Positions 35,226-44,476 of a DNA stretch of 64,000 nt are shown here, one piece after another; the stretch's first letter is position 1; every line of letters starts with the position of its first letter. Below the pieces are notes generated by a model. It had not been told where the DNA came from. It was given only the letters and a program-made list of their open reading frames with translations, and made no database searches. A program made the position numbers and the translations under genes. Source of the stretch: Pedobacter ghigonis (GTDB lineage: Bacteria > Bacteroidota > Bacteroidia > Sphingobacteriales > Sphingobacteriaceae); contig NZ_CAESCM010000001.1 in the NCBI RefSeq assembly GCF_903166585.1, positions 751,079 to 815,078 of the forward strand. The letters run 5' to 3'.

Positions 35226-35564
35226 TTAGTAGATTACTTCGCTTTTCTGTTTTTCGGAATAAAATTCCTTTAACCAGATATAATCGGAAACTACATTGAG
35301 CATTTGTTCGTAGTAGACATTTTGTTTTCCGGCAGCACGGCAAACGGAGAGTGTAGAGGCTTTGGCGCTATTGGTTTGGGAGAAAAAGAAACTGAAATTC
35401 CTGGAATAAAGCCAGCCGGGAATATCGTCATCGGCCAGTGTAATTTTGCAGCTCACCATTGCTTCGGCGGGTCTGGCTTCATCTGTGCTAATGGTGTAGG
35501 TAACCGGCAGTTCAATAATCGACTGCCCAAATAAATCGACCAACACGTTTATACTTTTTTTCAT
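35226..35564 (-). CDS. Small conserved-looking protein of unknown function in uxuA operon
   Basis: 112 residues, no signal peptide or membrane segment. Residues 1-60 look like a beta-sandwich half (VLVDLFGQSIIELPVTYTIS, AMVSCKITLADDDIPGWLY); the C-terminus is helical. Family not recognised. It is the first gene behind the operator-like sites at 35667-35719 and 40 bp before uxuA, so it is expressed with the uronate genes. Confidence 0.65.
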   Translation of the reverse strand: MKKSINVLVDLFGQSIIELPVTYTISTDEARPAEAMVSCKITLADDDIPGWLYSRNFSFFFSQTNSAKASTLSVCRAAGKQNVYYEQMLNVVSDYIWLKEFYSEKQKSEVIY

Positions 35565-35666
35565 CTCAAACCTATAAATACACAGTAGAAACAGTTAAAA
35601 CCGCATTACTGTTAGGCTAAGTTGTTAAAAAAATCGGGTTGTTAAATCCAATATCCTGCTATTTAT

Positions 35667-35686
35667 TTGCGTAAACGTTTAAGTTA
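35667..35686. promoter_or_regulatory. LacI-type operator-like site 1
   Basis: TTGCGTAAACGTTTAAGTTA, with the palindromic core TAAACGTTTA centred on CG as expected for LacI-family operators. It lies about 100 bp upstream of the leftward uxuA operon. Similar 20-mers occur at 35700, 38937 and 40361. Confidence 0.7.
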
Positions 35687-35699
35687 TTCGATTAAATAC

Positions 35700-35719
35700 T
35701 TACTAAAGCGTTTAAGTAA
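35700..35719. promoter_or_regulatory. LacI-type operator-like site 2
   Basis: TTACTAAAGCGTTTAAGTAA shares its right half (CGTTTAAGTAA, 11 bases) and TTAC left end with the site at 40361. The start-to-start spacing to site 1 is 33 bp, about three helical turns, so two dimers could bind on one face. Confidence 0.7.
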
Positions 35720-35759
35720 ATCAACACCCCTTCTGTCACTTTTTCTTTACCAAAGCAAA

Positions 35760-37175
35760 TTACTGCGCTTTTTTATTTTCCTGGAAATTCACCACCCGGG
35801 TTGCTGTGGTGTTTTTCTGTTCGATCGCTTTACCGGCATAAGCAGGTTTATTTGCACCCCAGGTTACCGAACTGTTCATTAAACTCACATATCCGGTATT
35901 TTCGAAGTAAAAGCCAGCTATTGCGCTCTTTACCAGCCCCTCTACATTGCTCGGCCGCCGATCGTACACTCCGCCAGTTTCCTTAGTGGTTTTATTCAGG
36001 AGCACACTTACCTGATCGAAATAAATGTTCGAAATCTTGTCCTTGTTTTCGCCACTGATATAAACGCCACTTTCGCCTGTACAACGGATATTACTGAAAT
36101 AGATATTGGTAACTGCTCCTACCTTACCTTTGGTTTCCCCCTTCGGTAAACGCCAGCCCGCATCTTTGTTGTTGGCAGTAGCGCGTGGATAAGCTGTGAT
36201 GTAGATGGGTTCTGCTTTGCCCCACCACACATCGGTAAAAAGCTTCGATTCGACCAGGATATTTGAGAAAACCACATCACTTACTGTTCCTTCATCGCGG
36301 TTTTGGATACCCAGCCCCCGGTTGCTGTTGCGGATATTGCAGTTATTGATGAGTACGTGACTGATTCGGTCCATATTTTCAGAGCCGATTTTAATGGCAC
36401 AAGAGCTCGAAGTCATGGTGCAGTTGCTAATCACAATATTTTCGCAGGCACCATATTCTGCATATTCGCGGCGGTTTTTAAGGCAGATGCAATCATCGCC
36501 CGATTCGATATAACAGTTATTGATCCGTACATTTTTGCTGTGGTCTAAATCAATACCATCACTGTTTCTTATTTTGATGCTGTTTAACAAGGTAATGTTC
36601 GAAATGGAAACATCGTTGCAACCTACCAGATGCACGGTCCAATAGGCCGAATTTTGAAAAGTAACCCCGTCTATATTCAGCTTTTTACAATCGGTTAAAG
36701 TGAGCAGGTGCGGGCGCGGGTCTACAACATTAAAGGGTTTCAATACGTAAGAATCGCTCAGTTCTTCGCCCATAAAAAAAATTCCGTTGCCATCAATTAC
36801 ACCACTGCCGGTAATGCTTACCTGCTCTAGTTTTTCGCCACCAATCCAAATGGTTCCTTCTCCCTTGTTTTCGCGGAAGGCACTTTTGGTATAGAGGCTT
36901 TCATCAGGGCTTGCTAAAATTTTTGCGCCGCCTTCAACCCGCAGTTCAACAAAGGATTTTAGATCGAAAGGGCCGCTTAAAAACACATGCCCGGCAGGAA
37001 CAACTACCTGTCCGCCACCTGCAGCATTACAGGCATTAATTGCCTTCTGAATGGCCATGGCATCATTTGTTTTTCCATCGCCAAGGGCACCAAACTTTTT
37101 AATATTATAACTTTGCTGTGCAACTACCCGAATCGAAAACAAGAGGGCAAGCGCAATGAATACTTTAATTTTCAT
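35760..37175 (-). CDS. GH28-family exported pectin/polygalacturonase-type hydrolase
   Basis: 471 residues with signal peptide MKIKVFIALALLFSIRVVAQ. A right-handed beta-helix: FGALGDGKTNDAMAIQKAIN at the start and GH28 catalytic stretches RNSDGIDLDHSKNVRI and ESGDDCICLKNRREY, then SSSCAIKIGSENM. The NSD and DD acidic residues are present. Hydrolyses galacturonosyl or related alpha-linked sugars in the periplasm or at the surface. It lies 55 bp after the symporter gene in the same operon, so released uronates may enter through that transporter. Confidence 0.9.
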   Translation of the reverse strand: MKIKVFIALALLFSIRVVAQQSYNIKKFGALGDGKTNDAMAIQKAINACNAAGGGQVVVPAGHVFLSGPFDLKSFVELRVEGGAKILASPDESLYTKSAFRENKGEGTIWIGGEKLEQVSITGSGVIDGNGIFFMGEELSDSYVLKPFNVVDPRPHLLTLTDCKKLNIDGVTFQNSAYWTVHLVGCNDVSISNITLLNSIKIRNSDGIDLDHSKNVRINNCYIESGDDCICLKNRREYAEYGACENIVISNCTMTSSSCAIKIGSENMDRISHVLINNCNIRNSNRGLGIQNRDEGTVSDVVFSNILVESKLFTDVWWGKAEPIYITAYPRATANNKDAGWRLPKGETKGKVGAVTNIYFSNIRCTGESGVYISGENKDKISNIYFDQVSVLLNKTTKETGGVYDRRPSNVEGLVKSAIAGFYFENTGYVSLMNSSVTWGANKPAYAGKAIEQKNTTATRVVNFQENKKAQ

Positions 37176-37230
37176 TATTGTTGAATTGATTTTTACTTCC
37201 TAAAATGACTGCTGGCTGGTGATGGGCCAA

Positions 37231-38859
37231 TTACCAGAACACAATGTACAGCGCAGCCAGAATACCACAGATAATTACCGAGCATACTGCAAATGCAGGG
37301 CTAACCTTAAACATGGAGCGGTCTATTTCGAGCCCTTGTTCATTGTCTTTGCTCTTCGGATCGGTAAGTGTTACCACGATCATCAGTAAAATGACGATAC
37401 AAAAAACCCACGACATCCGGTTCAGGAAAGGGATGTTACCAATTAACCCGTTACTAATTGTGGGCAGAAATTTAAAGAAAACCGACAAGGGTATGGTTAC
37501 CATGGCGGCAGCAAGTGCAGCACGCGAGGTTGTTCTTTTCCAGAAAAAGCCCAAAAGGAAAATGGCAAATATGCCAGGCGAAATAAAACCAACATACTCT
37601 TGTATAAACTGATAAACCTGATCGAAACTTCTTAAAGTTGGCGCTACCACAATGGCGATAAGCGAAGCCAGCACCACCGACCAGCGGCCCACAGCTACCA
37701 ACCTGCGTTCAGAGGCTTCGGGTTTGATGTATTTTTTATAGATATCGAGTGTAAAAATGGTGGCAATACTATTCGATTTTCCGGCAAGCGAAGCCACAAT
37801 AGCCGCAGTTAAGGCCGCAAAAGCCAGGCCTTTTATGCCTGCAGGCAACAAATTCATCAATACTGGATAAGCGTGATCGGGCTTCACCACACCCGCAGCA
37901 TCGAGCATTTCGGCTTGAAAATAGCCACGCTGATAGAGTACAAAGGCTGCAATACCCGGAATAACCACAATTACCGGGATCAGTAATTTAAGAAAGGCAG
38001 CAAAGATTAATCCGTTCCTGCCGGTTTTTAAATCGGCTCCCAATGCACGCTGCACAATGTATTGATTACAGCCCCAATAGTTCAAGTTATTGATCCAAAG
38101 GCCTCCAACCAGCACGGCAATACCGGGCAGCTCGTTGTAAAACTTATCGCCCTTCGAAAAAATCATATGAAAATGGTCTGACGCCTCGCTTTTTAAAAGC
38201 GGAAGCGCGCCTAGTACTGTATGCGTATCGAGTTTCTCTGCCACCAGTTTTAAGGCCATGTAACAGGTAATCAATCCGCCTATAACCAGCACAAACACCT
38301 GGATTACATCGGTGTAACCAATCACTTTCATGCCCCCCAGGGTAATAATGGCCGAAAAAATAGCCAGAAATACAATGCAGGTATTAAACGGAATGCCGGT
38401 AATAGTTTCGATGGCAATAGCGCCCAGAAAGAAAATAGAAGTTAAGTTTACAAATACATACACCAGCAACCAAAAAACAGCCATTAAGGTGCTTACCGTA
38501 TTGTTATAGCGCGTAGAGAGAAACTGCGGCATGGTGTAAATCTTGTTCTTCAGGTAAATGGGCAGAAAATACACCGCTACAATAATCAGCGTAGCGGCAG
38601 CCATCCACTCGTAACTGGCAATGGCAAGTCCCATGGCAAAGCCCGAACCCGACATGCCTATAAAGTGCTCTGCAGAAATATTAGAGGCGATAATAGATGC
38701 CCCTATTGCCCACCAGGTTAGCGAACCTTCGGCCAGAAAATAATCTTTGGTATCGGTTTGTTTCTTCTTTTTACTGCGATAAACCCAGTAGCCATAAGTA
38801 GATACAATAATAAAATAGATAAAAAATACGGTACAATCGAGCACGGAAAGGTGGTTCAT
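37231..38859 (-). CDS. Sodium/solute symporter (SSS/SGLT family)
   Basis: 542 residues with about 13-14 membrane segments, typical of SSS proteins. The first helix is VLDCTVFFIYFIIVSTYGYW; family motifs include WWAIGASIIASNISAEHFIG, GLAFAALTAAIVASLAGKSN and a C-terminal helix FAVCSVIICGILAALYIVFW. It imports a sugar or organic acid with Na+ at the inner membrane. Its promoter region holds operator-like site 3 and the operon continues with a GH28, suggesting galacturonate or oligo-uronide monomer uptake. Substrate is inferred from context only. Confidence 0.93.
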   Translation of the reverse strand: MNHLSVLDCTVFFIYFIIVSTYGYWVYRSKKKKQTDTKDYFLAEGSLTWWAIGASIIASNISAEHFIGMSGSGFAMGLAIASYEWMAAATLIIVAVYFLPIYLKNKIYTMPQFLSTRYNNTVSTLMAVFWLLVYVFVNLTSIFFLGAIAIETITGIPFNTCIVFLAIFSAIITLGGMKVIGYTDVIQVFVLVIGGLITCYMALKLVAEKLDTHTVLGALPLLKSEASDHFHMIFSKGDKFYNELPGIAVLVGGLWINNLNYWGCNQYIVQRALGADLKTGRNGLIFAAFLKLLIPVIVVIPGIAAFVLYQRGYFQAEMLDAAGVVKPDHAYPVLMNLLPAGIKGLAFAALTAAIVASLAGKSNSIATIFTLDIYKKYIKPEASERRLVAVGRWSVVLASLIAIVVAPTLRSFDQVYQFIQEYVGFISPGIFAIFLLGFFWKRTTSRAALAAAMVTIPLSVFFKFLPTISNGLIGNIPFLNRMSWVFCIVILLMIVVTLTDPKSKDNEQGLEIDRSMFKVSPAFAVCSVIICGILAALYIVFW

Positions 38860-38936
38860 AAAAGGGATGATTATATTTGGTTTTTTTAAAATTCAGAAAA
38901 AATCCCCAGGGTTAAAGCCTTAAAGCTTTTATTTAA

Positions 38937-38956
38937 TTACGTAAACGTTTTCGGAC
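38937..38956. promoter_or_regulatory. LacI-type operator-like site 3
   Basis: TTACGTAAACGTTTTCGGAC: the left 14 bases match the consensus exactly and the right arm is weaker. It lies about 80 bp upstream of the symporter start. A further palindrome-like TAAAGCTTT occurs at 38921-38929. Confidence 0.6.
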
Positions 38957-38980
38957 ATACTGCCCAAAAACAGGCCGTAA

Positions 38981-39988
38981 TTAACCTCCTGTCGATGCTC
39001 TTTTAATCAGTGTAGATTTGAGTACAATATCTTTATCATCGCCAATTCCCCTTTTATTTAGAACTTTGAACAGGCATTTTGCAGCCTCATTTCCGATTTC
39101 GAATGCAGGTTGTGTAATGGTGGTTAACGAAGGGTTAAGCAGTTTGGCAGAGCTCATATTGCAAAAGCTGAGGATTTTAACATCCTGCGGAATCTGCAAC
39201 TGCAATTCCTGACAAGCCGAATAGGCCGGTATAATAAACTCTTCTATCGACGAGAAAAGCCCATCGGGTGCCTGCTGTTCAAACAAAGTGCGGATGTTTT
39301 GCAGGTTGGTTGTTTCATCTTCGCTATAATGTACCACCAGTGCTTCGCTTTGCACCAAACCATGTGCCTGCAGGGCATCACAATAGCCTGCATACCTGGC
39401 CCTGCCCGCAGGGAGTTTTTCGAGCCCGTATAAATAGGCAATTTTAGAACAGCCGCGTTCAATCAGGTGTTCGGTAGCCGTGTACGAGATCTGGTAATCA
39501 TCGGTGGTTACCTTAAAAGTATCGAGTTCTTCGTAAACCCGGTCGAAAAATACCATCGGAATCTTATTAACCAGGTTCTTGTAATATTCATTGTTGTATT
39601 CGTTGCTCGATACCGATGTTAAAATCCCATCTACCCTGCCATTGAGCAGACTATTGGTAAACGACATTTCCATTTCGGTATCTTCGTGCGTTTGGTAAAT
39701 GAGCACGTGGTGGCCATATTGCCTCGCTATTTCTTCAATTCCCTTAATGGCCAGCGAGAAAAAGTTATTGGCTACGCAGGGAATAATTACTGCAATGGTT
39801 TTGGTTTTGTTACTCCTGAGGTTACTTGCCGCGGGGTTTGGTGTGTAGTTCAGTTCTTTAGCAAGTGTCCACACCCTGGTCTTTGTTTTTAAGCTAATCT
39901 CATAGCTATCATTCAGCGCCTTAGAAACCGTGGCAATAGAGATATTCAACTCCTGCGCAAGCCTTTTGATATTAACCTCTCCCGACAT
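38981..39988 (-). CDS. LacI-family transcriptional regulator
   Basis: 335 residues. Helix-turn-helix VNIKRLAQELNISIATVSKA (about 5-24), hinge LNYTPNPAASNLRSNKTKTI, and sensor domain (FFSLAIKGIEEIARQYGHHV; KILSFCNMSSAKLLNPSLTT). It lies between the symporter/GH28 operon and the divergent myo-inositol oxygenase/SusC operon, with operator-like sites on both sides (38937 downstream and 40361 upstream), so it is the best candidate for the regulator that binds these sites. Confidence 0.93.
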   Translation of the reverse strand: MSGEVNIKRLAQELNISIATVSKALNDSYEISLKTKTRVWTLAKELNYTPNPAASNLRSNKTKTIAVIIPCVANNFFSLAIKGIEEIARQYGHHVLIYQTHEDTEMEMSFTNSLLNGRVDGILTSVSSNEYNNEYYKNLVNKIPMVFFDRVYEELDTFKVTTDDYQISYTATEHLIERGCSKIAYLYGLEKLPAGRARYAGYCDALQAHGLVQSEALVVHYSEDETTNLQNIRTLFEQQAPDGLFSSIEEFIIPAYSACQELQLQIPQDVKILSFCNMSSAKLLNPSLTTITQPAFEIGNEAAKCLFKVLNKRGIGDDKDIVLKSTLIKRASTGG

Positions 39989-40471
39989 CTTTAATTCCTT
40001 AAGTATTGTTAGTTCTTGTTTGATTTATCGACAACCACACAGCCATTCCTCCGATTTTTTACAGCACCTCCTAAGCAATTCTAATGGCTGGATTTCGGGG
40101 CCTAGATAAAAAAGAAAAAGCTTAAATACAACAGGCTAAACCTGATGCATTTCTCTTACAGGGTAAACTATTTGGTTATCAATTACGGATGAACTGCTGC
40201 AAGCAACTAATCCGCTCAGTGTATACGAAAATACAAAATAATCGTAACAATAACGGTTATTTAATATTTGTATTTCATGATTGGCTGCTATGCTCAGTCC
40301 CCTATCTAAAATACAAATAAATAACTGTATATCAAACATTAACAAACAAAAAATAAAAATTTACGTAATCGTTTAAGTAAATAAAATTGGCCAAACATAA
40401 AAGTTTAACTTTTCAAAAACTCAACTTTATACAACCAAAGCATATTGTTTAACCAAATCATTTCTAGTCTT
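39989..40471. promoter_or_regulatory. Divergent regulatory region, LacI gene / inositol oxygenase operon
   Basis: 483 AT-rich bases without a gene; a 69-codon leftward frame at 40136-40345 is not convincing. It contains operator-like site 4 at 40361-40380, about 92 bp upstream of the rightward operon start. Confidence 0.6.
40361..40380. promoter_or_regulatory. LacI-type operator-like site 4
   Basis: TTACGTAATCGTTTAAGTAA, one base different from the best consensus. It sits upstream of the myo-inositol oxygenase/SusC/SusD operon. Confidence 0.7.
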
Positions 40472-41359
40472 ATGAGCAACGAAAACACCCTTTCGAAGGA
40501 CAATCAGAATCCATTGAAAAATCTTGATCAATGGGAAGAGGATATCTTAATCCGCTACCCGGATCCGACAAGTATTAATGCGGATAAAAAAGAAGAGCAG
40601 TTCAGAAATTATGAGGAAACGGAGAAAGATGGCGTAAAGGAATTTTACAAATTAAACCACACTTACCAGACTTATGATTTTGTTCAGCAGAAAAAAGCTG
40701 AATACCTGAAATTCGATAAAGAAGAAATGCCCGTTTGGAGTGCTTTTGATTTCCTGAATAAACTGGTTGATGATTCTGACCCTGATACCGACCTGGACCA
40801 GATGCAGCATCTTTTACAAACGTCGGAAGCGATTCGAAACGATGGGCACCCCGATTGGATGGTGCTGGTAGGCCTGATACACGACATGGGAAAAGTGCTT
40901 TGTCTGTACGGAGAACCACAATGGGCAGTAGTAGGCGATACTTTCCCGGTTGGCTGCGCCTATTCGGATAAAATTGTATACCCCGAATTCTTTAAACTTA
41001 ACCCTGATATTAACAACCCTACGTATCAAACCAAATTGGGCGTATATACCCAAAACTGTGGTTTGGATAACGTGCACATGTCGTGGGGGCACGATGAATA
41101 TGTGTACCACATGATGAAACCCTACATTCCAGAGGCGGGTTTGTACATGCTCAGGTACCACTCTTTTTATGCCCAGCACCGCGAAAATGCCTACGATCAT
41201 TTGATGAGCGAAAAAGACCACGAGATGTTTAAATGGGTAAGACTGTTTAATCCATACGACCTCTATTCGAAAAACCCCAACCAAAAAAGCTGGGCCGAAC
41301 TAAAACCATACTACGAAGCTCTTGTGGCTAAATATCTTCCTACCAGCATTAAGTTTTAA
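40472..41359 (+). CDS. myo-Inositol oxygenase
   Basis: The ATG at 40472 (295 residues) is preferred over the upstream TTG at 40445. It matches eukaryote-type MIOX, a di-iron HD-fold enzyme oxidising myo-inositol to D-glucuronate. Key stretches are FRNYEETEKDGVKEFYKLNH, LQTSEAIRNDGHPDWMVLVG, LIHDMGKVLCLYGEPQWAVV (iron-binding HD), the ECF-like TQNCGLDNVHMSWGHDEYVY, YHSFYAQHRENAYDHLM and the DHEMFKWVRLFNPYDLYSK end. Cytoplasmic. It is the first gene of an operon with SusC and SusD and shares operator-like sites with uxuA, so glucuronate it makes could feed the UxuA branch. Its presence in a Sus operon is unusual. Confidence 0.95.
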   Translation: MSNENTLSKDNQNPLKNLDQWEEDILIRYPDPTSINADKKEEQFRNYEETEKDGVKEFYKLNHTYQTYDFVQQKKAEYLKFDKEEMPVWSAFDFLNKLVDDSDPDTDLDQMQHLLQTSEAIRNDGHPDWMVLVGLIHDMGKVLCLYGEPQWAVVGDTFPVGCAYSDKIVYPEFFKLNPDINNPTYQTKLGVYTQNCGLDNVHMSWGHDEYVYHMMKPYIPEAGLYMLRYHSFYAQHRENAYDHLMSEKDHEMFKWVRLFNPYDLYSKNPNQKSWAELKPYYEALVAKYLPTSIKF

Positions 41360-41419
41360 AACCAAATATTAATATACCAAACTAACAAACCAAATTATGA
41401 ACCTAATGCTACAAGAATC

Positions 41420-44400
41420 ATGAAATCAAAATTCAAAAGCTTAAATTATGGCTGCATTATTTTGCTCTTTCTGCTTATCAGCCAATCGTTCAACGTTGCC
41501 TTTGCGCAAACTGAACGAAAAATTACAGGAAACTTATTGGATAATGCCAATATGCCTATAATAGGGGCCTCCGTTTCGGTCAAAGGAACCAATAAGGTTA
41601 CCGTTACCGGCGACAAGGGCGCATTTAGTATTACCGCAAAAACCGGCGACAAACTTGTTTTTACCTTTATGGGTTACGAGCCTAAGGAACTCACCATAGG
41701 TACAGGTTCTAACTACAAAGTAACCATTAGCGAAGCCAATACCTCACTTACAGACGTTGTTGTAGTAGGATACGGAAAAGGCTCGCGCAAGGGCCTATCA
41801 AGTGCCATTACTTCGGTAAAACCCGAAGAATTAAATAAAGGCGCAATTGCAGATGTTGGCCAGTTGCTACAAGGTAAAGTTCCGGGTCTGAACATTAGCG
41901 CCAGCGGAGACCCAAACAAACCTGCGGCAGTAATTTTACGTGGTGCATCTACCATTAACAGTCCTGGAGCACCCTTTTATGTAATTGATGGTATTCCCGG
42001 AGCCGATATTGCAGCGATAGCGCCTGCCGATATTGCATCTATCGATGTGTTGAAAGATGCTGCAGCAACTGCTATTTATGGTAACCGTGCGGCTAGTGGT
42101 GTAATCATAGTAACTACTAAACGTGGTAAATCAGGCAAGCCACAGTTAAACTACAGTGGCTATGTAGCTGCCGAAAAAGTAAGTAATCAGCTTGATTTAA
42201 TGAATGCCGATCAATTAAGAACTTACCTTACCGCTAACAAGGTAGCATTTTCGCCAAATGATGATAAAGGCGAAAATGTAAACTGGATGAAAGCCATTGA
42301 GCGTTCTACAGCTTATTCGCAAAACCATAACCTTTCTTTTAGCGGAGGTACCGATCACAGTAACTACAGCGCCAGCTTAAACTACTTTAACAAAGAAGGT
42401 ATTTTATCTAAAAGTTCATTAAACCGTATTATTGGCCGGTTAAACATCGATCAGTATGCCTTTAATGATAAAGTAAAATTCAGTTTAAACCTGTCTAACT
42501 CAAGTAGCAAATCTATTAACGAACCATTACAAAACATTGTATTGCTACAGGCAGCAAAACGCTTACCGGTTTCTCCAATTTTCAATGCAGATGGAACTTA
42601 CTTCGAAAACCTGAACAACACAGGTTACTTTAATCCTTTGGCTATTGCCGATAATGCACAGGATGAAACAAAATACAACGTTTTAATTGGTGGCTTTAAT
42701 ACGGAAGTTAAACTGCCTTTCGGTTTTACCTACAACATTAACCTTTCTTACCAAAAAACAACCGCTAACCACGGCGAGTTCTACAGCAGTTATTTTGGAA
42801 AATACCCAACATCGAACTTTTATAACAATCCCGATCCAGGTATTGGCATTGCACACACTCTTATTGGCGGTGTATTTGGCACCAACGGTTCGGCTTTAAG
42901 AAGCACCTTCGAAAACACCAATAAAATATTAGAAACCTTCTTAACCTGGGATAAGAAAATTGGCGACCACACCTTAAATGCTGTACTGGGCTATAGCTAT
43001 CAGGATAATATTGTTGGTGATGGTTTTCAAACTTCGAGCACAAATTTCCCAACCGATTATGTTGGCTTTCAAAACCTTACTTTGGGTAATCCCTATGCCA
43101 TTCCGTCTTACCGCATTAATTTAGGAAACGACCTTACCTATGCCCGAATTTTGTTGATCTCTGACTTTTTCAGGTTAAACTATAACTACAAAGGTAAATA
43201 CCTTTTGCAAGGTTCAATCAGACGTGACGGAAGCTCAGCCTTTGGTAAAAATAACCAATGGGGTTATTTCCCATCTGTTGGTTTAGCCTGGAGGATAAGC
43301 GAAGAAGGTTTTATGAAAGGACAATCTTTTGTTAGTGATTTAAAAATCCGTGCCAGTTATGGTGTTACCGGAAACTCATCGGGTATTGGTGCCTATAACG
43401 GACAGTTAATTTATGGCATTAGTGGTACTTACTACAATAATGGCGTTCAGGCAGCAGCCTATGCACCAATACAAGGCGCAAACCCCGATTTGAAGTGGGA
43501 AAGAACATCGACCAAAAACCTTGGTGTTGATTTCGGATTTCTGAACAACAAAATTACAGGTAGTGTAGATGTATATGATAAAAACACCAATGGTATGCTT
43601 TTTCAGTATAATGTACCTTCAGCCCTTGTTCCGGGTGGTAGATTATGGGCAAACGGTGGTAGCATCAACAATAAGGGTATCGAAGTAAGCTTAAATGTAT
43701 CACCGGTTACTACCAAAAGTTTCTCATGGATGAGCAGCATTAACATGGCTTACAATAAAAACAAAATTACCAGCTTGCAAGGCCCTATCTCTAATGCCGA
43801 TTCTGTTCGTTACTCAGATCCTGAAGGACCGGGACAAACCAATGCAACTTTACAAATCCTGAAAGTGGGTTACCCACTTGGCCAGTTTTTTACCCTAAAA
43901 TATGCAGGTAAAGATGCCAGTGGTAATTCATTATTTTATAAACGCGATGGTTCCACAACAACCACTCCGGGCATCGGTACCGATTATTTTTACCTGGGCA
44001 ATGCACAGCCGAAAGTGTTAATGGGCTGGAGCAATACCTTCAAGTATAAAGAATTTGAGCTGAACATCTTTTTAAGGGGAACCTTTGGCAATAAAATATT
44101 TAACGCCACCAAAGCAGATTTATCTTACACCGCAGGTGCAGCAGTTAATAACATACTAAACAGCGCTGCCGACGATAAAGTTACGGATACCAGAAACTCG
44201 TTCTACTCAGACCGCTATATCGAAAATGGTTCTTATGTGCGTTTGGATAATGCAACTTTAGGCTACAATTTTAAAAATCCGGTTAAGTATGTAAATAATG
44301 TTAGAATTTATTTTTCAACCAATAACTTATTTACCATTACCGGATACAAGGGAATTGATCCTGAGATTAATCAAGGCGGTGCTGCCCCGGGTATAGATTA

Positions 44401-44458
44401 CAACAACTTCTACCCTAAAACCCGCACTTTCTTACTAGGTCTTAACGCATCATTTTAA
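41420..44458 (+). CDS. SusC/RagA TonB-dependent transporter (no STN domain)
   Basis: 1012 residues with signal peptide ending near NVAFAQ. Order: carboxypeptidase-regulatory-like fold (ITGNLLDNANMPIIGASVSV), TonB-box-like SLTDVVVVGYGKG, plug (LLQGKVPGLNISASGDPNKP, FYVIDGIPGADIAAIAPADI, VLKDAAATAIYGNRAASGVI), then the beta barrel ending in Phe. Unlike the first SusC in this window it has no STN domain and no FecR/sigma pair, so it is controlled differently, probably by the LacI regulator. It imports oligosaccharides or an inositol- or uronate-containing nutrient across the outer membrane. Confidence 0.96.
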   Translation: MKSKFKSLNYGCIILLFLLISQSFNVAFAQTERKITGNLLDNANMPIIGASVSVKGTNKVTVTGDKGAFSITAKTGDKLVFTFMGYEPKELTIGTGSNYKVTISEANTSLTDVVVVGYGKGSRKGLSSAITSVKPEELNKGAIADVGQLLQGKVPGLNISASGDPNKPAAVILRGASTINSPGAPFYVIDGIPGADIAAIAPADIASIDVLKDAAATAIYGNRAASGVIIVTTKRGKSGKPQLNYSGYVAAEKVSNQLDLMNADQLRTYLTANKVAFSPNDDKGENVNWMKAIERSTAYSQNHNLSFSGGTDHSNYSASLNYFNKEGILSKSSLNRIIGRLNIDQYAFNDKVKFSLNLSNSSSKSINEPLQNIVLLQAAKRLPVSPIFNADGTYFENLNNTGYFNPLAIADNAQDETKYNVLIGGFNTEVKLPFGFTYNINLSYQKTTANHGEFYSSYFGKYPTSNFYNNPDPGIGIAHTLIGGVFGTNGSALRSTFENTNKILETFLTWDKKIGDHTLNAVLGYSYQDNIVGDGFQTSSTNFPTDYVGFQNLTLGNPYAIPSYRINLGNDLTYARILLISDFFRLNYNYKGKYLLQGSIRRDGSSAFGKNNQWGYFPSVGLAWRISEEGFMKGQSFVSDLKIRASYGVTGNSSGIGAYNGQLIYGISGTYYNNGVQAAAYAPIQGANPDLKWERTSTKNLGVDFGFLNNKITGSVDVYDKNTNGMLFQYNVPSALVPGGRLWANGGSINNKGIEVSLNVSPVTTKSFSWMSSINMAYNKNKITSLQGPISNADSVRYSDPEGPGQTNATLQILKVGYPLGQFFTLKYAGKDASGNSLFYKRDGSTTTTPGIGTDYFYLGNAQPKVLMGWSNTFKYKEFELNIFLRGTFGNKIFNATKADLSYTAGAAVNNILNSAADDKVTDTRNSFYSDRYIENGSYVRLDNATLGYNFKNPVKYVNNVRIYFSTNNLFTITGYKGIDPEINQGGAAPGIDYNNFYPKTRTFLLGLNASF

Positions 44459-44476
44459 AACACAAATTTTAAGGAC

